Positions 25,658 to 34,264 of a stretch of 64,000 nucleotides of DNA are shown here, one piece after another (positions within the stretch are counted from its first letter, which is position 1; every line of letters starts with the position of its first letter). This DNA comes from Streptomyces sp. CB00455. GTDB lineage: Bacteria; Actinomycetota; Actinomycetes; Streptomycetales; Streptomycetaceae. The position numbers and the translations under genes were made by a program. Below the pieces are notes generated by a model. It saw only the letters and a list, made by a program, of their open reading frames with translations. It did not search any database and had not been told where the DNA came from. The DNA lies in assembly GCF_001905445.1 (NCBI RefSeq), contig NZ_LIVQ01000004.1:129462-193461 (forward strand), read 5' to 3'.

Positions 25658-25719
25658 AGGTCCGGGGCAGCCCGCGCCGTTTCCACGGCGCGCTCGAAGT
25701 GGCTGCCCCGGACCTTTTG
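25658..25719 (+). terminator. Terminator of the serS-HAD unit
   Basis: AGGTCCGGGGCAGCC (25658-25672) pairs with GGCTGCCCCGGACCT (25701-25715), enclosing a second perfect hairpin CGCGCCGT/ACGGCGCG (25673-25692). It is followed by TTTT, a classic intrinsic terminator. Confidence 0.9.
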
Positions 25720-25771
25720 TTGCTCCCCGCACGCCCTACTCTGCCCCCGCCGGAAGCGGCGTACCAGCGAT

Positions 25772-26458
25772 TTACCTCGGCCTGGAGCTGGGAAGCCAGC
25801 CGTGTTTCACGTGAAACACGGGGTGTTTTTCACGTGAAACGACGTTCCGGGTCAGCGGCCAGGAAAGCAGGCCGACGGAGAGCGCGATGGCGTGGCCGAG
25901 ATCGGTGAAGGTGCCGCCGGTGACGAGCGGGAGTCCGAAGAAGGCCACGACGCCGGCGAGGTAGAACCATTTCCACGGGCCGGTGAGCCGATAGGTGAGG
26001 ACCCCGGCCGCCGCCGCGAGCCCGTAGCTGACGCCGATGTCGACGACGTGGGTCATGCTCCGCGGGGCGCGGTGGTCCTGGATGGCCGTCAGGAGGGCCT
26101 TCTGGCTGACCAGCGTGGCCACGACGTGGGCGGTCGCGACGATCAGGAGCCAGCGCAAGGTGCCGAGCCAGCGCTCGACGTGAGCGTGGAACACCTCGAA
26201 GAGCACCGCGTAGAGGGCGAGTGAGGCCGGGTTCGCGATCCAGAAGGCGCTGCTGAGGAGCGCCCGGACCGGGTGCTTGACCAACTGGTGGATGTTGCTG
26301 CTGTTGCGGTGGAGCAGGACGTGCTCCACCCGGTCGGGTGCGATCACGACGATGACACTGGTGATGGCGATGATCAGCAGCCAGAGGTGCGTCCCGGGCG
26401 AGGAGCGTATCCACGACCGCAGGGGCCTGGACGGCTCCGGCTCGGCATGCTCGATCAT
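25772..26458 (-). CDS. Rhomboid-like membrane protein
   Basis: 228 residues from ATG at 26458. Six hydrophobic segments are visible, e.g. THLWLLIIAITSVIVVI, LRWLLIVATAHVVATLVS and FYLAGVVAFFGLPLVTGG. The pattern HLNxN-like HRNSSNIHQLVKHPVRALLS and the GHAIALSVGL ending match the actinobacterial rhomboid-like family. I do not see a convincing GxSG serine with a partner His, so proteolysis is doubtful. The C-terminal codons run through two parS sites, encoding VVSREKHPVFHVKHG. Confidence 0.7.
   Translation of the reverse strand: MIEHAEPEPSRPLRSWIRSSPGTHLWLLIIAITSVIVVIAPDRVEHVLLHRNSSNIHQLVKHPVRALLSSAFWIANPASLALYAVLFEVFHAHVERWLGTLRWLLIVATAHVVATLVSQKALLTAIQDHRAPRSMTHVVDIGVSYGLAAAAGVLTYRLTGPWKWFYLAGVVAFFGLPLVTGGTFTDLGHAIALSVGLLSWPLTRNVVSREKHPVFHVKHGWLPSSRPR
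25803..25818. other. parS: parS site (perfect 16-mer in a 22-bp palindrome)
   Basis: TGTTTCACGTGAAACA, extended by CCG/CGG to a 22-bp perfect palindrome at 25800-25821. It lies in the 3' end of the rhomboid-like gene. Confidence 0.9.
25826..25841. other. parS: parS-like site (two edge mismatches)
   Basis: TTTTTCACGTGAAACG: the 12-bp core is intact, with departures at positions 2 and 16. It starts 8 bases after the preceding parS, also within the rhomboid-like gene. Confidence 0.75.
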
Positions 26459-26480
26459 GCACCGATGATGACTCGCGAAA

Positions 26481-26518
26481 CTGTGCCCCGCCCGGCCGGT
26501 GGGCCGGGCGGGGCACAG
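26481..26518. terminator. Strong terminator downstream of the ABC exporter operon
   Basis: A 17-bp perfect stem (26481-26497 with 26502-26518) with a four-base loop GGTG. It lies about 80 bases beyond the stop of the last permease gene on the minus strand and just before the rhomboid-like gene. Confidence 0.85.
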
Positions 26519-26598
26519 CTTCGCGGACGTGCCGCACGGGGCGACGGACCGCCGCCCCGCGGACGGCCGGCCCGCGGGCGGCGAGCCGGGGACCGGCC

Positions 26599-27318
26599 CT
26601 ATTCCTCGCCGGCCAGCGTCAGGCGGCGCAGCTTCTGGCCCGCGTAGACGGTGGCGCCGACGGTGACCACGGTGAGCAGGACCAGGGCGGTGGGCAGACC
26701 CACGGTGGCATCGACGTAGCCGTCGCCTGCGACCTTCTCGGCGAGGGACAGCGCCCACTGTTGGACGCTGAGGGTCTTGGCACCGGAGACGAGGCTGCCG
26801 AAGAGGGACTCCCAGATCAGCGCGTAGACGAGTCCGAAGACGACGGCGTGCCGGCTGACGGTGCCCAGGAGCAGGAACAGGGCGCTGTAGGCGATCGAGG
26901 CCACCAGGGCGGCCACGGTGTACGCCACGGCGATCTGCTGACCGTTGCCGTTCAGGATGAAGCCGGCGATCAGGGTGGGGATCGCCGAGAAGGCCATGGT
27001 GACGGCGATCGCCACGATCAGCTTGGTCATGATGATCGTCGGGCGCTTCACCGGCTTCGAGAGCAAGTAGACGATCGATCCGTCGTCGATCTCGGGGCCG
27101 ATGGCGCCCGTACCGGCGATGACGCCGATCAGCGGGACCATCGTCGCGAGGGCGAAGCCGCCCAGCAGGTCGGCGGCGACCTTGTCGTCCACGCCGGTGA
27201 GCGCGCGGACGGCGATGGAGATGAGGATCAGCAGGGCGGGCAGCAAGAAGAGGATCAGCGCCCGGCGGCGGCCGAGCAGGGCCCGGTAGGTGAGCCGGGC
27301 AACGGTGGGGTTGTACAT
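26599..27318 (-). CDS. ABC-2 type transporter permease (second pair)
   Basis: 239 residues. Six hydrophobic segments are visible: ALILFLLPALLILISIAV, ATMVPLIGVIAGTGAIG, LIVAIAVTMAFSAIPTLI, VAALVASIAYSALFLLLG, VVFGLVYALIWESLFG and VLLTVVTVGATVYAG. This is the ABC-2 fold of exporters and NatB-type permeases. It lies 14 bases downstream of the ATPase gene it should pair with, and is last in a four-gene operon. The substrate is unknown. Confidence 0.85.
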   Translation of the reverse strand: MYNPTVARLTYRALLGRRRALILFLLPALLILISIAVRALTGVDDKVAADLLGGFALATMVPLIGVIAGTGAIGPEIDDGSIVYLLSKPVKRPTIIMTKLIVAIAVTMAFSAIPTLIAGFILNGNGQQIAVAYTVAALVASIAYSALFLLLGTVSRHAVVFGLVYALIWESLFGSLVSGAKTLSVQQWALSLAEKVAGDGYVDATVGLPTALVLLTVVTVGATVYAGQKLRRLTLAGEE

Positions 27319-27332
27319 GGGTGCCAGCTCCT

Positions 27333-28244
27333 TCAGGCCGCGACGAGGTAGGAGAAGACCGACTCGAGGGACTCGTCGGAAGGCGAGACCGTCAGCAGCC
27401 GGATACCGTGCGCGCGGGCGACCCGCGGCAGCAGTTCGGTGAAGCGCCCGAAGTCGACGGCCTGGATGCGCAGGGCGCCTTCCTTCAGGTCGACCTCGAT
27501 ACCGGCCGTGGACGGGTCGGCGATGAGGGCCGCGGCGAGGGCCCGGTCGTCGGAGGAGCGGACGAGGTAGCGGTGCGGGCGGTCCGTCATCAGGCGGCGG
27601 ATCTTGCGGAAGTCACCCGAGGCGGCGTGCCGGCCGGCGACGACCACCTCGATGTGGGAGGCCAGCTGCTCGACCTCCTCCAGGATGTGGGAGGAGAACA
27701 GCACGGTGCGCCCGTCGTCGCCCATGCGCCGCAACAAGTCCATCAGCTGCATGCGCTGGCGCGGGTCCATGCCGTTGAACGGTTCGTCGAGCAGGAGTAC
27801 GGACGGCTCGTGGACCAGGGCGGACGCCATCTTCACGCGTTGGCGCATGCCCTTGGAGTACGTGGAGATCTTCCGGTCCTGGGCGTACTCCATCTCGACG
27901 GTGGACAGCGCCCGCTGCGCGTCCGCGTCGCCCAGCCCGTGGAGTTCGGCATTGGCGACGACGAACTCGCGGCCCGTGAGGAAGTCGTACATCGCCTCCC
28001 GCTCGGGTACGACGCCGATCTGCTGGTAGACCTGTTCGTTCCGCCAGATCGGCGTGCCGTCGAGGGTGACCGTGCCCGTGGAGGGCGCCAGGAAGCCGCC
28101 CATCATGTTGATGAGCGTGGACTTGCCCGCGCCGTTGGGGCCCAGGAGTCCGGTCACGCCGGGCCCGATGCGCATGGTCACGTCGTTGACGGCGACGACG
28201 TTCCCGAACCAGCGGGAGGTGTGGTCGATGTCGATGATGGTCAC
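27333..28244 (-). CDS. ABC transporter ATP-binding protein (second pair)
   Basis: 303 residues, GTG start at 28244-28242 overlapping the upstream permease by four bases. Walker A is LGPNGAGKSTLIN, signature STYSKGMRQRVKMA (non-canonical SKGMR), Walker B VLLLDEPFNGMD, and the switch His lies in VLFSSHILEEVEQL. The signature and Walker B place it in the gliding/natA-like exporter class. The last 90 residues form a C-terminal domain. It drives the ABC-2 permease at 26599-27318. Confidence 0.9.
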   Translation of the reverse strand: MTIIDIDHTSRWFGNVVAVNDVTMRIGPGVTGLLGPNGAGKSTLINMMGGFLAPSTGTVTLDGTPIWRNEQVYQQIGVVPEREAMYDFLTGREFVVANAELHGLGDADAQRALSTVEMEYAQDRKISTYSKGMRQRVKMASALVHEPSVLLLDEPFNGMDPRQRMQLMDLLRRMGDDGRTVLFSSHILEEVEQLASHIEVVVAGRHAASGDFRKIRRLMTDRPHRYLVRSSDDRALAAALIADPSTAGIEVDLKEGALRIQAVDFGRFTELLPRVARAHGIRLLTVSPSDESLESVFSYLVAA

Positions 28245-29128
28245 AGCCCGGCCTTCCGGTAGCGGGCCATCAGGGCGGCGTAGGAGCCGGCGATGAGGCC
28301 GAGGACGACGAGCAGGTAGACGAAGCCGGTGCCGGCCCCGGGGCCCTCGCCACCGGGAAAGGCGGAGGTCGCACCGAGGAAGGCCGTCTGGACGCCGCCG
28401 ATCAGGGTGATGGGGGAGAAGAGGCCCATCCAGTCGATGGCCCCGGTGTTCCCGGTGTTGTAGGCGATGCCCTGGACGGCGGTCACCGCGCCGTAGGGGA
28501 TCAGCAGCACGGCGATGATCGCGGCGACGCCGAACCCGCGGCGGGGGGTGAGCGCGGCCATGACCAGGCCGAGCCCCGCGAAGAGCAGCGACAGCAGCAG
28601 TACCGACACGAGTCCCTGCCCGAATCCCTTGGTCTGGTCACCGAAGTCGAACTTGGCCAGCAGCGAGCCGATCCACATGATCAGCAGCGGTGTGGCGGTG
28701 AGGATGAACAGGGCCGACGCCATGGCCGCGTACTTGGCCACGACGTAGTCGACCCGCTCGATGGGGCGGGAGAAGTAGAGCGGCACGGTCTTGAAGCGCA
28801 GGTCGCGGGAGACCGACTGCGGTGCCTGGGAGGCCAGGTAGAGGCCGATGATCACCTGGGTGGTCAGGGCGTACGTCGTGTACTTGACCGGCAGTTCGGT
28901 GGAGCCGGGAACGGCGATGGCCACCGCGACGATGATGAGCGCGGGCACGCACATCACCGCGAAGAGGATCATCGGCAGCACCTTGGACTTGGCGGAGCGG
29001 CCGAGGCCGTAGGCGCCGCGCAGGGACTGCGAGAACAGGGACTTGCGGGCGTAGGCGCGGCCGAGCCGGGAGCCGTCGTACGACCGGTAGCCGATGTTGT
29101 GGATCTGGGTCGAGGTGTCAGGCGCCAT
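28241..29128 (-). CDS. ABC transporter permease (first pair)
   Basis: 295 residues. After a soluble N-terminus containing HNIGYRSYDGSRLGR come hydrophobic segments such as MILFAVMCVPALIIVAVAIA, ASALFILTATPLLIMWIGSL, VLLLSLLFAGLGLVMAAL and VYLLVVLGLIAGSYAALMAR. It overlaps both flanking genes (11 bases with the upstream ATPase, 4 with the downstream one), a tight operon. It probably pairs with the ATPase at 29118-30107; whether the four proteins form one or two transporters is not clear. Confidence 0.82.
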   Translation of the reverse strand: MAPDTSTQIHNIGYRSYDGSRLGRAYARKSLFSQSLRGAYGLGRSAKSKVLPMILFAVMCVPALIIVAVAIAVPGSTELPVKYTTYALTTQVIIGLYLASQAPQSVSRDLRFKTVPLYFSRPIERVDYVVAKYAAMASALFILTATPLLIMWIGSLLAKFDFGDQTKGFGQGLVSVLLLSLLFAGLGLVMAALTPRRGFGVAAIIAVLLIPYGAVTAVQGIAYNTGNTGAIDWMGLFSPITLIGGVQTAFLGATSAFPGGEGPGAGTGFVYLLVVLGLIAGSYAALMARYRKAGL

Positions 29129-30107
29129 CGGAACCGGCTCCCTTCTGCTGGATGGGCTGCGCGGACTGGTCGTTGTCGCGGAAGACCTCCGCGATGTGGT
29201 GGCGGCGCTGCTCCATGCGGACCAGGCCGATACCGAGGTCGGCGACGGTGTCGCGGACGGTGTCGTAGGTTTCTTCGCCCGTGGCCTCTACCAGGAGGAT
29301 GTGGCCTGCGCCGGGCAGGCCCTGTTCCTCGGCCGTGTGCAGGGCGAGGCCCGCCTCGGTGAGTGCCTTGCGCAGGGCGGCGGTGCCGTCCGGGTGGGCG
29401 TCGGAGTCGGTGACCTCGACCGCCAGGGTGGTGGTGATCTGCGTGAAGTCACTGGTGGAGCTGGAACGCAGCAGCTTGCCCCCGTCGACGACCACCACGT
29501 GGTCGCAGGTCCGCTCCAGCTCGCCGAGGAGGTGGGAAGTGACCAGGACGGAGATGCCGAAGTCGGTGTGGACGCGGCGGATCAGGCCGAGCATCTCGTC
29601 ACGGCCGACCGGGTCGAGCCCGTTGGTCGGTTCGTCGAGGAGGACGAGCTGGGGGTCGTGGACGAGGGCCTGGGCGAGCTTGACGCGCTGCTTCATGCCC
29701 GTGGAGTAGCCGCCGATGGGCCGGTAGCGCTCCTCGTAGAGCCCTACGTGGCGCAGGGTGTCGGCGGTCCGCTCGCGCGCCGCGGTGGGCGGCAGGCCGG
29801 ACATGCGGGCCATGTGCACGACGAACTCGGTGGCCGAGACGTCGGGTGGCAGGCAGTCGTGCTCGGGCATGTAGCCGACGCGTTCACGAATGGCGCTGCC
29901 ATGCGTGGCGACGTCGAGGCCAAGCACGGCGGCGCTGCCCTCGGTGGCGGGGGACAGTCCCAGCAGGATCTTGATCAGCGTGGACTTGCCGGCTCCGTTG
30001 GCACCCACGAGGCCGGTCACACCAGGCCCGATGTCCAAGGAGAGCCGGTCGAGGGCGGTCACTCGGGGGTACCGCTTGCTCAGGCTTTCGGTCGCGATGA
30101 CAGTCAC
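29118..30107 (-). CDS. ABC transporter ATP-binding protein (first pair)
   Basis: 329 residues, GTG at 30107-30105. Walker A VGANGAGKSTLIK, signature GGYSTGMKQRVKLA, Walker B LVLLDEPTNGLD and switch His in VLVTSHLLGELERT are intact. It heads a four-gene minus-strand operon (ATPase, permease, ATPase, permease), an arrangement typical of small-molecule or antibiotic exporters and of natAB-like systems. No regulator is adjacent. Confidence 0.9.
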   Translation of the reverse strand: MTVIATESLSKRYPRVTALDRLSLDIGPGVTGLVGANGAGKSTLIKILLGLSPATEGSAAVLGLDVATHGSAIRERVGYMPEHDCLPPDVSATEFVVHMARMSGLPPTAARERTADTLRHVGLYEERYRPIGGYSTGMKQRVKLAQALVHDPQLVLLDEPTNGLDPVGRDEMLGLIRRVHTDFGISVLVTSHLLGELERTCDHVVVVDGGKLLRSSSTSDFTQITTTLAVEVTDSDAHPDGTAALRKALTEAGLALHTAEEQGLPGAGHILLVEATGEETYDTVRDTVADLGIGLVRMEQRRHHIAEVFRDNDQSAQPIQQKGAGSDGA

Positions 30108-30416
30108 GGCTCCGACGTTAGTGCCGAAGGCGTGGCCGATCGTCAGACCTGGAGCGGGATCCCGTCTCCGCCTTCAGGACTACAGACCCTGACGCAAGGC
30201 TGATGCGGAGCGGACCTCGCAGAGCCCGGTGCGCCGCCCGGGACGGGCCGGCACCGGACCTGAGGGGGCGCGGCGGCCTCCCCCTCAGGGATCTGACGAT
30301 GACCGGACAAGTTTGTCCACAGGTCCGTGCACGGCCCTTGACGTGATCTCCGGTCATTGTCACATTCATCAGTGTCAAGTTACGAGCGCGTACCGCTACC
30401 GGGACGGACGGCTGGC
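30108..30416. other. Divergent promoter region with a DnaA box
   Basis: About 310 bases between the ABC operon and the M24 peptidase gene. GGACAA-GT-TTGTCC (30305-30318) is an inverted repeat overlapping a perfect DnaA box TTGTCCACA (30313-30321). TTGACG (30338-30343) with a 17-base spacer and CACATT (30361-30366) is a likely promoter for the peptidase gene, giving a leader of about 45 bases. Confidence 0.55.
30338..30366 (+). promoter_or_regulatory. Probable promoter of the M24 peptidase / hydrolase-SDR operon
   Basis: TTGACG and CACATT separated by 17 bases. The -35 is a good match to the housekeeping sigma consensus (5 of 6) and the -10 is moderate (3 of 6 at the key positions). Located 50 bases upstream of the ATG at 30417. 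Confidence 0.5.
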
Positions 30417-31274
30417 ATGGCTGGGGACACCAAGCAACGCACCGCGCAACTCAGCACCGACCTGCGCGGGTTCACAGAGGTGCAGCGCCTCTCCTACGAG
30501 TGTGCGGAGACCGTTGCCGCGCAGCTGCGGCCAGGAGTGACCGAGCGTGAGGCCGCGCGGATGCAGCGGGAGTGGCTGCGCGAGCGCGGGGTGCGCGACT
30601 GGTTCCACTTACCGTTCGCCTGGTTCGGGGACCGGACCGCCTTCGTGAACTTCCGGATACCGCTGCAGTTCTTCCCCACCGACCGGAAGCTGGAGCCGGG
30701 GATGCCGTTCATCCTCGACATGGCGCCGGTCCACAACGGCTACGCGGCCGACATCGGGTACTCGGGCAGCCTCGGGCTCAATCCGGTGCAGGACCGGTTG
30801 ATGTCGGATCTGCAGGCACACCGCACGCTGATCCTGGAGCAGGTGCGCGAGCGCCGTTCCCTGCGCGAGATCTACGAGAACGTCGAACGGCTCATGAACC
30901 GGCAGGGGTACGCCAACCGGCACCGCGCCTATCCGTTCGGGGTGATCGCGCACAAGATCGGCCGGGTCAGGGAGCGCCGCTGGTCACCGAGGGCCTTCGG
31001 ATTCGGCACCCGGGCCCTCAAGGGACTGGCATCCGACGCACTGCACGGACACCGTGAAGGATGGTCCCCGTTGTGGAGCCCCTACCACTTCTCCGACCAC
31101 CCGCCGCAGCCCGGCCTGTGGGCGGTGGAGCCGCACCTCGGCTTCAGGGGCACCGGTGCGAAGTTCGAGGAGATCCTGGTCGTCACCGACTCCCGGGATC
31201 CCGGTGAGAGTGCGTTCTGGCTGGACGACGATCTGCCGCACGTGCGGCGCTGGGCTGAGGAGAAAGCGGCATGA
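30417..31274 (+). CDS. M24 family metallopeptidase with an in-frame TTA codon
   Basis: 285 residues, ATG at 30417. Pita-bread fold peptidase: metal ligands appear as Asp in PFILDMAPVH and AADIGYSGS, His in SPYHFSDHP, and Glu in WAVEPHLGF and KFEEILVVT. It resembles creatinase/aminopeptidase-P-like proteins without the N-terminal domain, so the substrate may not be a peptide. Codon 65 (30609-30611) is TTA, the rare leucine codon read by bldA tRNA, so expression should depend on development. The stop overlaps the start of the next gene (ATGA). Confidence 0.8.
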   Translation: MAGDTKQRTAQLSTDLRGFTEVQRLSYECAETVAAQLRPGVTEREAARMQREWLRERGVRDWFHLPFAWFGDRTAFVNFRIPLQFFPTDRKLEPGMPFILDMAPVHNGYAADIGYSGSLGLNPVQDRLMSDLQAHRTLILEQVRERRSLREIYENVERLMNRQGYANRHRAYPFGVIAHKIGRVRERRWSPRAFGFGTRALKGLASDALHGHREGWSPLWSPYHFSDHPPQPGLWAVEPHLGFRGTGAKFEEILVVTDSRDPGESAFWLDDDLPHVRRWAEEKAA

Positions 31275-33058
31275 GCAGTACGGGCAAGGCGGATGCGGCG
31301 GCACTGGCAGGTGCGCGCGAGCGCTGGGTGAGCACCGGCGGCATCGAGCTGTGCGTCGTCGAGCTGGGCGAGACGGACCGGCCGACGGTGGTCCTGGTGC
31401 ACGGCTATCCGGACAGCAAGGAGGTCTGGTCGGAGGTCGCCGAGCGACTGGCCGCCCGTTTCCACGTGGTGCTCTACGACGTCCGCGGTCATGGACGCTC
31501 GACCGCTCCGCAGCCGCTTCGCGGCGGTTTCACCCTGGAGAAGCTCACCGACGACTTCCTGGCGGTGGCGGACGCCGTCAGTCCGGACCGGCCGGTCCAC
31601 CTGGTCGGTCACGACTGGGGCTCCGTACAGGGCTGGGAGTTCGCCACGGTCGCCCGCACCGAGGGGCGGATCGCCTCCTTCACCTCGATGTCGGGCCCTT
31701 CCCTCGACCACTTCGGACACTGGATCAGGAAGCGGATGGCGCGGCCCACCCCGCGCCGGGCGGCGCAGCTGCTCGGCCAGGGCGCCAAGTCCTGGTACGT
31801 CTACATGCTGCACACCCCGGTGCTGCCCGAGCTCGCCTGGCGCGGGCCGCTCGGCAAGCGGTGGCCGGCGATCCTCGCGCGCATGGAGAAGGTGCCGGCC
31901 GGCCCCTACCCGACGGCCTCGCTGCCCTCGGACGCGGCCCACGGGGCCTGGCTCTACCGCGACAACGTACGGCCCCGCCTGCGCCGTCCGCGCGCCGACG
32001 CGTACGCCCACGTGCCGGTACAGCTGATCACGCCGACCGGGGACGCCTTCCTGTCCGAGCGGCTCTACGACGAGCTGGAACGGTGGGCACCCGACCTGGT
32101 GCGGCGCACCCTGCCCGCCAAGCACTGGGTGCCCCGGACCCGGCCGGACCAGCTGGCCGCCTGGATCACGGACTTCGTCACCACCCGGGAGGAACCGGGC
32201 ACCCCACCGGAGCGGAAGGCACCCGGCAGGTACGCCGACCGCTTCGGCGGCCAGCTCGTCCTGGTCACCGGCGCCGCCAGCGGCATCGGCCGGGCCACCG
32301 CCTCCGCCTTCGCCGAGGCAGGGGCCCGGGTGGTGGCCGTGGACCGGGATGCCGAGGGCGCGGCGCGAACTGCGGACATGGCTCGCCTGGTCGGCGCCCC
32401 GGAAGCCTGGAGCGAGTGTGCCGACGTCAGTGACGAGCAGGCGATGGAGAAGCTCGCGGCGAGGGTCGCCTCCGAATACGGCGTCGTGGACGTCCTGGTC
32501 AACAACGCCGGGATCGGTCTGTCGGGAGCTTTCCTCGACACCAGCACCGAGGACTGGAAGAAGGTCCTCGACGTCAACCTGTGGGGAGTCATCCACGGCT
32601 GCCGGATCTTCGGGAGGCAGATGGCGGAGCGCGGACAGGGCGGCCACATCGTCAACACCGCCTCCGCCGCCGCCTACCTGCCGTCAAAGACACTGCCGGC
32701 CTACAGCACCTCGAAGGCCGCGGTGCTGATGCTGTCGCAGTGCCTGCGCGCGGAACTGGCGTCGAAGTCGATCGGCGTCTCCGCCATCTGCCCCGGCATC
32801 GTCAACACCAACATCACCGCCACGTCGCGCTTCGCCGGGGTGGACGAGGCCGAGGAGAAGCGCCGCCAGGAACGCTCCTCGCGCCTGTACGGGTTGCGGA
32901 ACTTCCCGCCGGAGAAGGTCGCCGAGGCGATCCTGCGGGCCGTCGTGCGCAACGAGGCCGTGGTGCCGGTGACTCCCGAATCCAAGGGCGCCCTGTGGAT
33001 GTCCCGCTTCGCTCCGCGCACCTTGCGGGCCATCGCGAAGCTGGAGCCCCCGGTGTGA
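31271..33058 (+). CDS. Alpha/beta hydrolase - short-chain dehydrogenase fusion
   Basis: 595 residues. Residues about 30-295 form an epoxide-hydrolase-like alpha/beta hydrolase: VLVHGYPDSKEVW (oxyanion loop), LVGHDWGSVQGWE (nucleophile Asp in HDW) and a late His in AKHWVPRTRPD. Residues about 310-560 form an SDR: VLVTGAASGIGRATA (NAD(P) site), VLVNNAGIGLSG and the catalytic Tyr-Lys in PAYSTSKAAV. This two-enzyme fusion occurs in actinobacteria; the substrate is unknown, possibly a lipid or epoxide-derived alcohol. Translationally coupled to the M24 peptidase gene. Confidence 0.88.
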   Translation: MSSTGKADAAALAGARERWVSTGGIELCVVELGETDRPTVVLVHGYPDSKEVWSEVAERLAARFHVVLYDVRGHGRSTAPQPLRGGFTLEKLTDDFLAVADAVSPDRPVHLVGHDWGSVQGWEFATVARTEGRIASFTSMSGPSLDHFGHWIRKRMARPTPRRAAQLLGQGAKSWYVYMLHTPVLPELAWRGPLGKRWPAILARMEKVPAGPYPTASLPSDAAHGAWLYRDNVRPRLRRPRADAYAHVPVQLITPTGDAFLSERLYDELERWAPDLVRRTLPAKHWVPRTRPDQLAAWITDFVTTREEPGTPPERKAPGRYADRFGGQLVLVTGAASGIGRATASAFAEAGARVVAVDRDAEGAARTADMARLVGAPEAWSECADVSDEQAMEKLAARVASEYGVVDVLVNNAGIGLSGAFLDTSTEDWKKVLDVNLWGVIHGCRIFGRQMAERGQGGHIVNTASAAAYLPSKTLPAYSTSKAAVLMLSQCLRAELASKSIGVSAICPGIVNTNITATSRFAGVDEAEEKRRQERSSRLYGLRNFPPEKVAEAILRAVVRNEAVVPVTPESKGALWMSRFAPRTLRAIAKLEPPV

Positions 33059-33312
33059 GCGCGGCCGCGGAGACCGGAGCGGGCCCGTACCCGATCACCC
33101 CTCGCCGGCCGGCCTTCGACGGGAAGTCCGTCCCCGTGGCCATGGGGCTGCTGTCCGCGTGGAGTGAGAGCGGCACGGCCATACCCCGCTACTTGCGGCG
33201 GTCGTACCATCCCTCGCAGGAGGGCTCGCCGCGCAGGGCGGTCGAGTACCCTGCGGCTTCACCTGCCGCCCGGACCGCAGCGGGCGCGGCCAGCCGAGCC
33301 GCGATGTCGTAG
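33055..33312 (+). CDS. Small coupled ORF, possible decayed metal-dependent hydrolase start
   Basis: 85 codons, GTG at 33055 overlapping the stop of the fusion gene by four bases (GTGA). The product begins MSAAAETGAGPYPITPRRPA and has no recognised domain after residue 25. The PITPRRPAFD segment recalls the N-terminus of metal-dependent hydrolases (COG3687) that I remember as common near this kind of fusion gene, so it may be a truncated remnant; the coding potential further on is weak. It ends 10 bases before the MerR start, overlapping that gene's promoter region. Confidence 0.3.
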   Translation: MSAAAETGAGPYPITPRRPAFDGKSVPVAMGLLSAWSESGTAIPRYLRRSYHPSQEGSPRRAVEYPAASPAARTAAGAASRAAMS

Positions 33313-33322
33313 GGAGCCGGGA

Positions 33323-34264
33323 TTGTCCGAGCAGGCGGTAGCCGAGTACCGGATCGAGGATCTGGCGCACCACAGCGGCGCCACGGTGCGCACCATCCGG
33401 GCGTACCAGGACCGTGGTCTGCTGCCGAAGCCGGAGCGGCGAGGCCGTTCCAACGTCTACCGGGACACGCATCTGGCGCGGCTGCGCCAGATCGCGGACC
33501 TGCTCGACCGCGGCTACACCCTGGCGTCCATCAAGGAACTGCTGGAGGCCTGGGACGCCGGGCGGGGGCTGGGCGGTGTCCTCGGCTTGGTCGCGGAGGT
33601 GCACGGGCCGTGGACCGACGAGGAGGCTGCCCGGATCAGCCGGGCGGAACTGAACGAGCGCTTCGGCGGCATGCCCGACGACGACGCGGTGGACGAGGCG
33701 TGCGAACTGGGGGTGCTGGAGCGGATCCCGGGTGCCCCGGACCTGTTCCTGGTTCCCTCGCCGCAGGAGCTGGCGGTGGCCGCCGAGCTGTACGCGGCCG
33801 GGGTACCGCTGGCGGCGATCACCGGGCACCTGCGGGAGCTGCGCGGGCAGGTGGAGCACATCGCCTCGCGCTTCCTGGAGTTCACGACCGAGCACGTCTT
33901 CGCGCGCTACCTCGGGCAGGTGTCGCCCTCCGCCCATGAAGGGCCGTTCCCGAGGACCGAAGCGGACCTGGCCGAAGCGGCGACGATGGTGCGCCGGCTC
34001 CGGCCGCTGGCCCAGCAGACCGTGGACGCGGAGCTGGCGCGGGCGATGCGGCTGTTCGCGACCCGGCACCTGCAACGCCACCTCGGGGCGGCCGGAACAC
34101 CGCAGCCGTCGGATCCGTCACCGGTGGCGCTGCCGGCCGGAACGGTGCGGGCGGTGCAGGAGCTGGTGGGCACCGATCACGTGGCGGAGTTCATCCGGGC
34201 CGCGACCGAGCGGGAACTCCAGGCGCGGACGATGAACGATCTGGCCCGCCGGGGAGGGCGGTAG
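33323..34264 (+). CDS. MerR family transcriptional regulator
   Basis: 313 residues. TTG at 33323 is the likely start because AGGGAG (33311-33316) lies 6 bases upstream. The N-terminal MerR helix-turn-helix reads YRIEDLAHHSGATVRTIRAY then QDRGLLPKPERRGRSNVYRD. A long C-terminal helical region (about residues 90-313) replaces the short metal-binding tail, so an organic effector is more likely than a metal. Probably regulates itself or the preceding hydrolase-SDR operon, an inference from proximity. Confidence 0.82.
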   Translation: MSEQAVAEYRIEDLAHHSGATVRTIRAYQDRGLLPKPERRGRSNVYRDTHLARLRQIADLLDRGYTLASIKELLEAWDAGRGLGGVLGLVAEVHGPWTDEEAARISRAELNERFGGMPDDDAVDEACELGVLERIPGAPDLFLVPSPQELAVAAELYAAGVPLAAITGHLRELRGQVEHIASRFLEFTTEHVFARYLGQVSPSAHEGPFPRTEADLAEAATMVRRLRPLAQQTVDAELARAMRLFATRHLQRHLGAAGTPQPSDPSPVALPAGTVRAVQELVGTDHVAEFIRAATERELQARTMNDLARRGGR

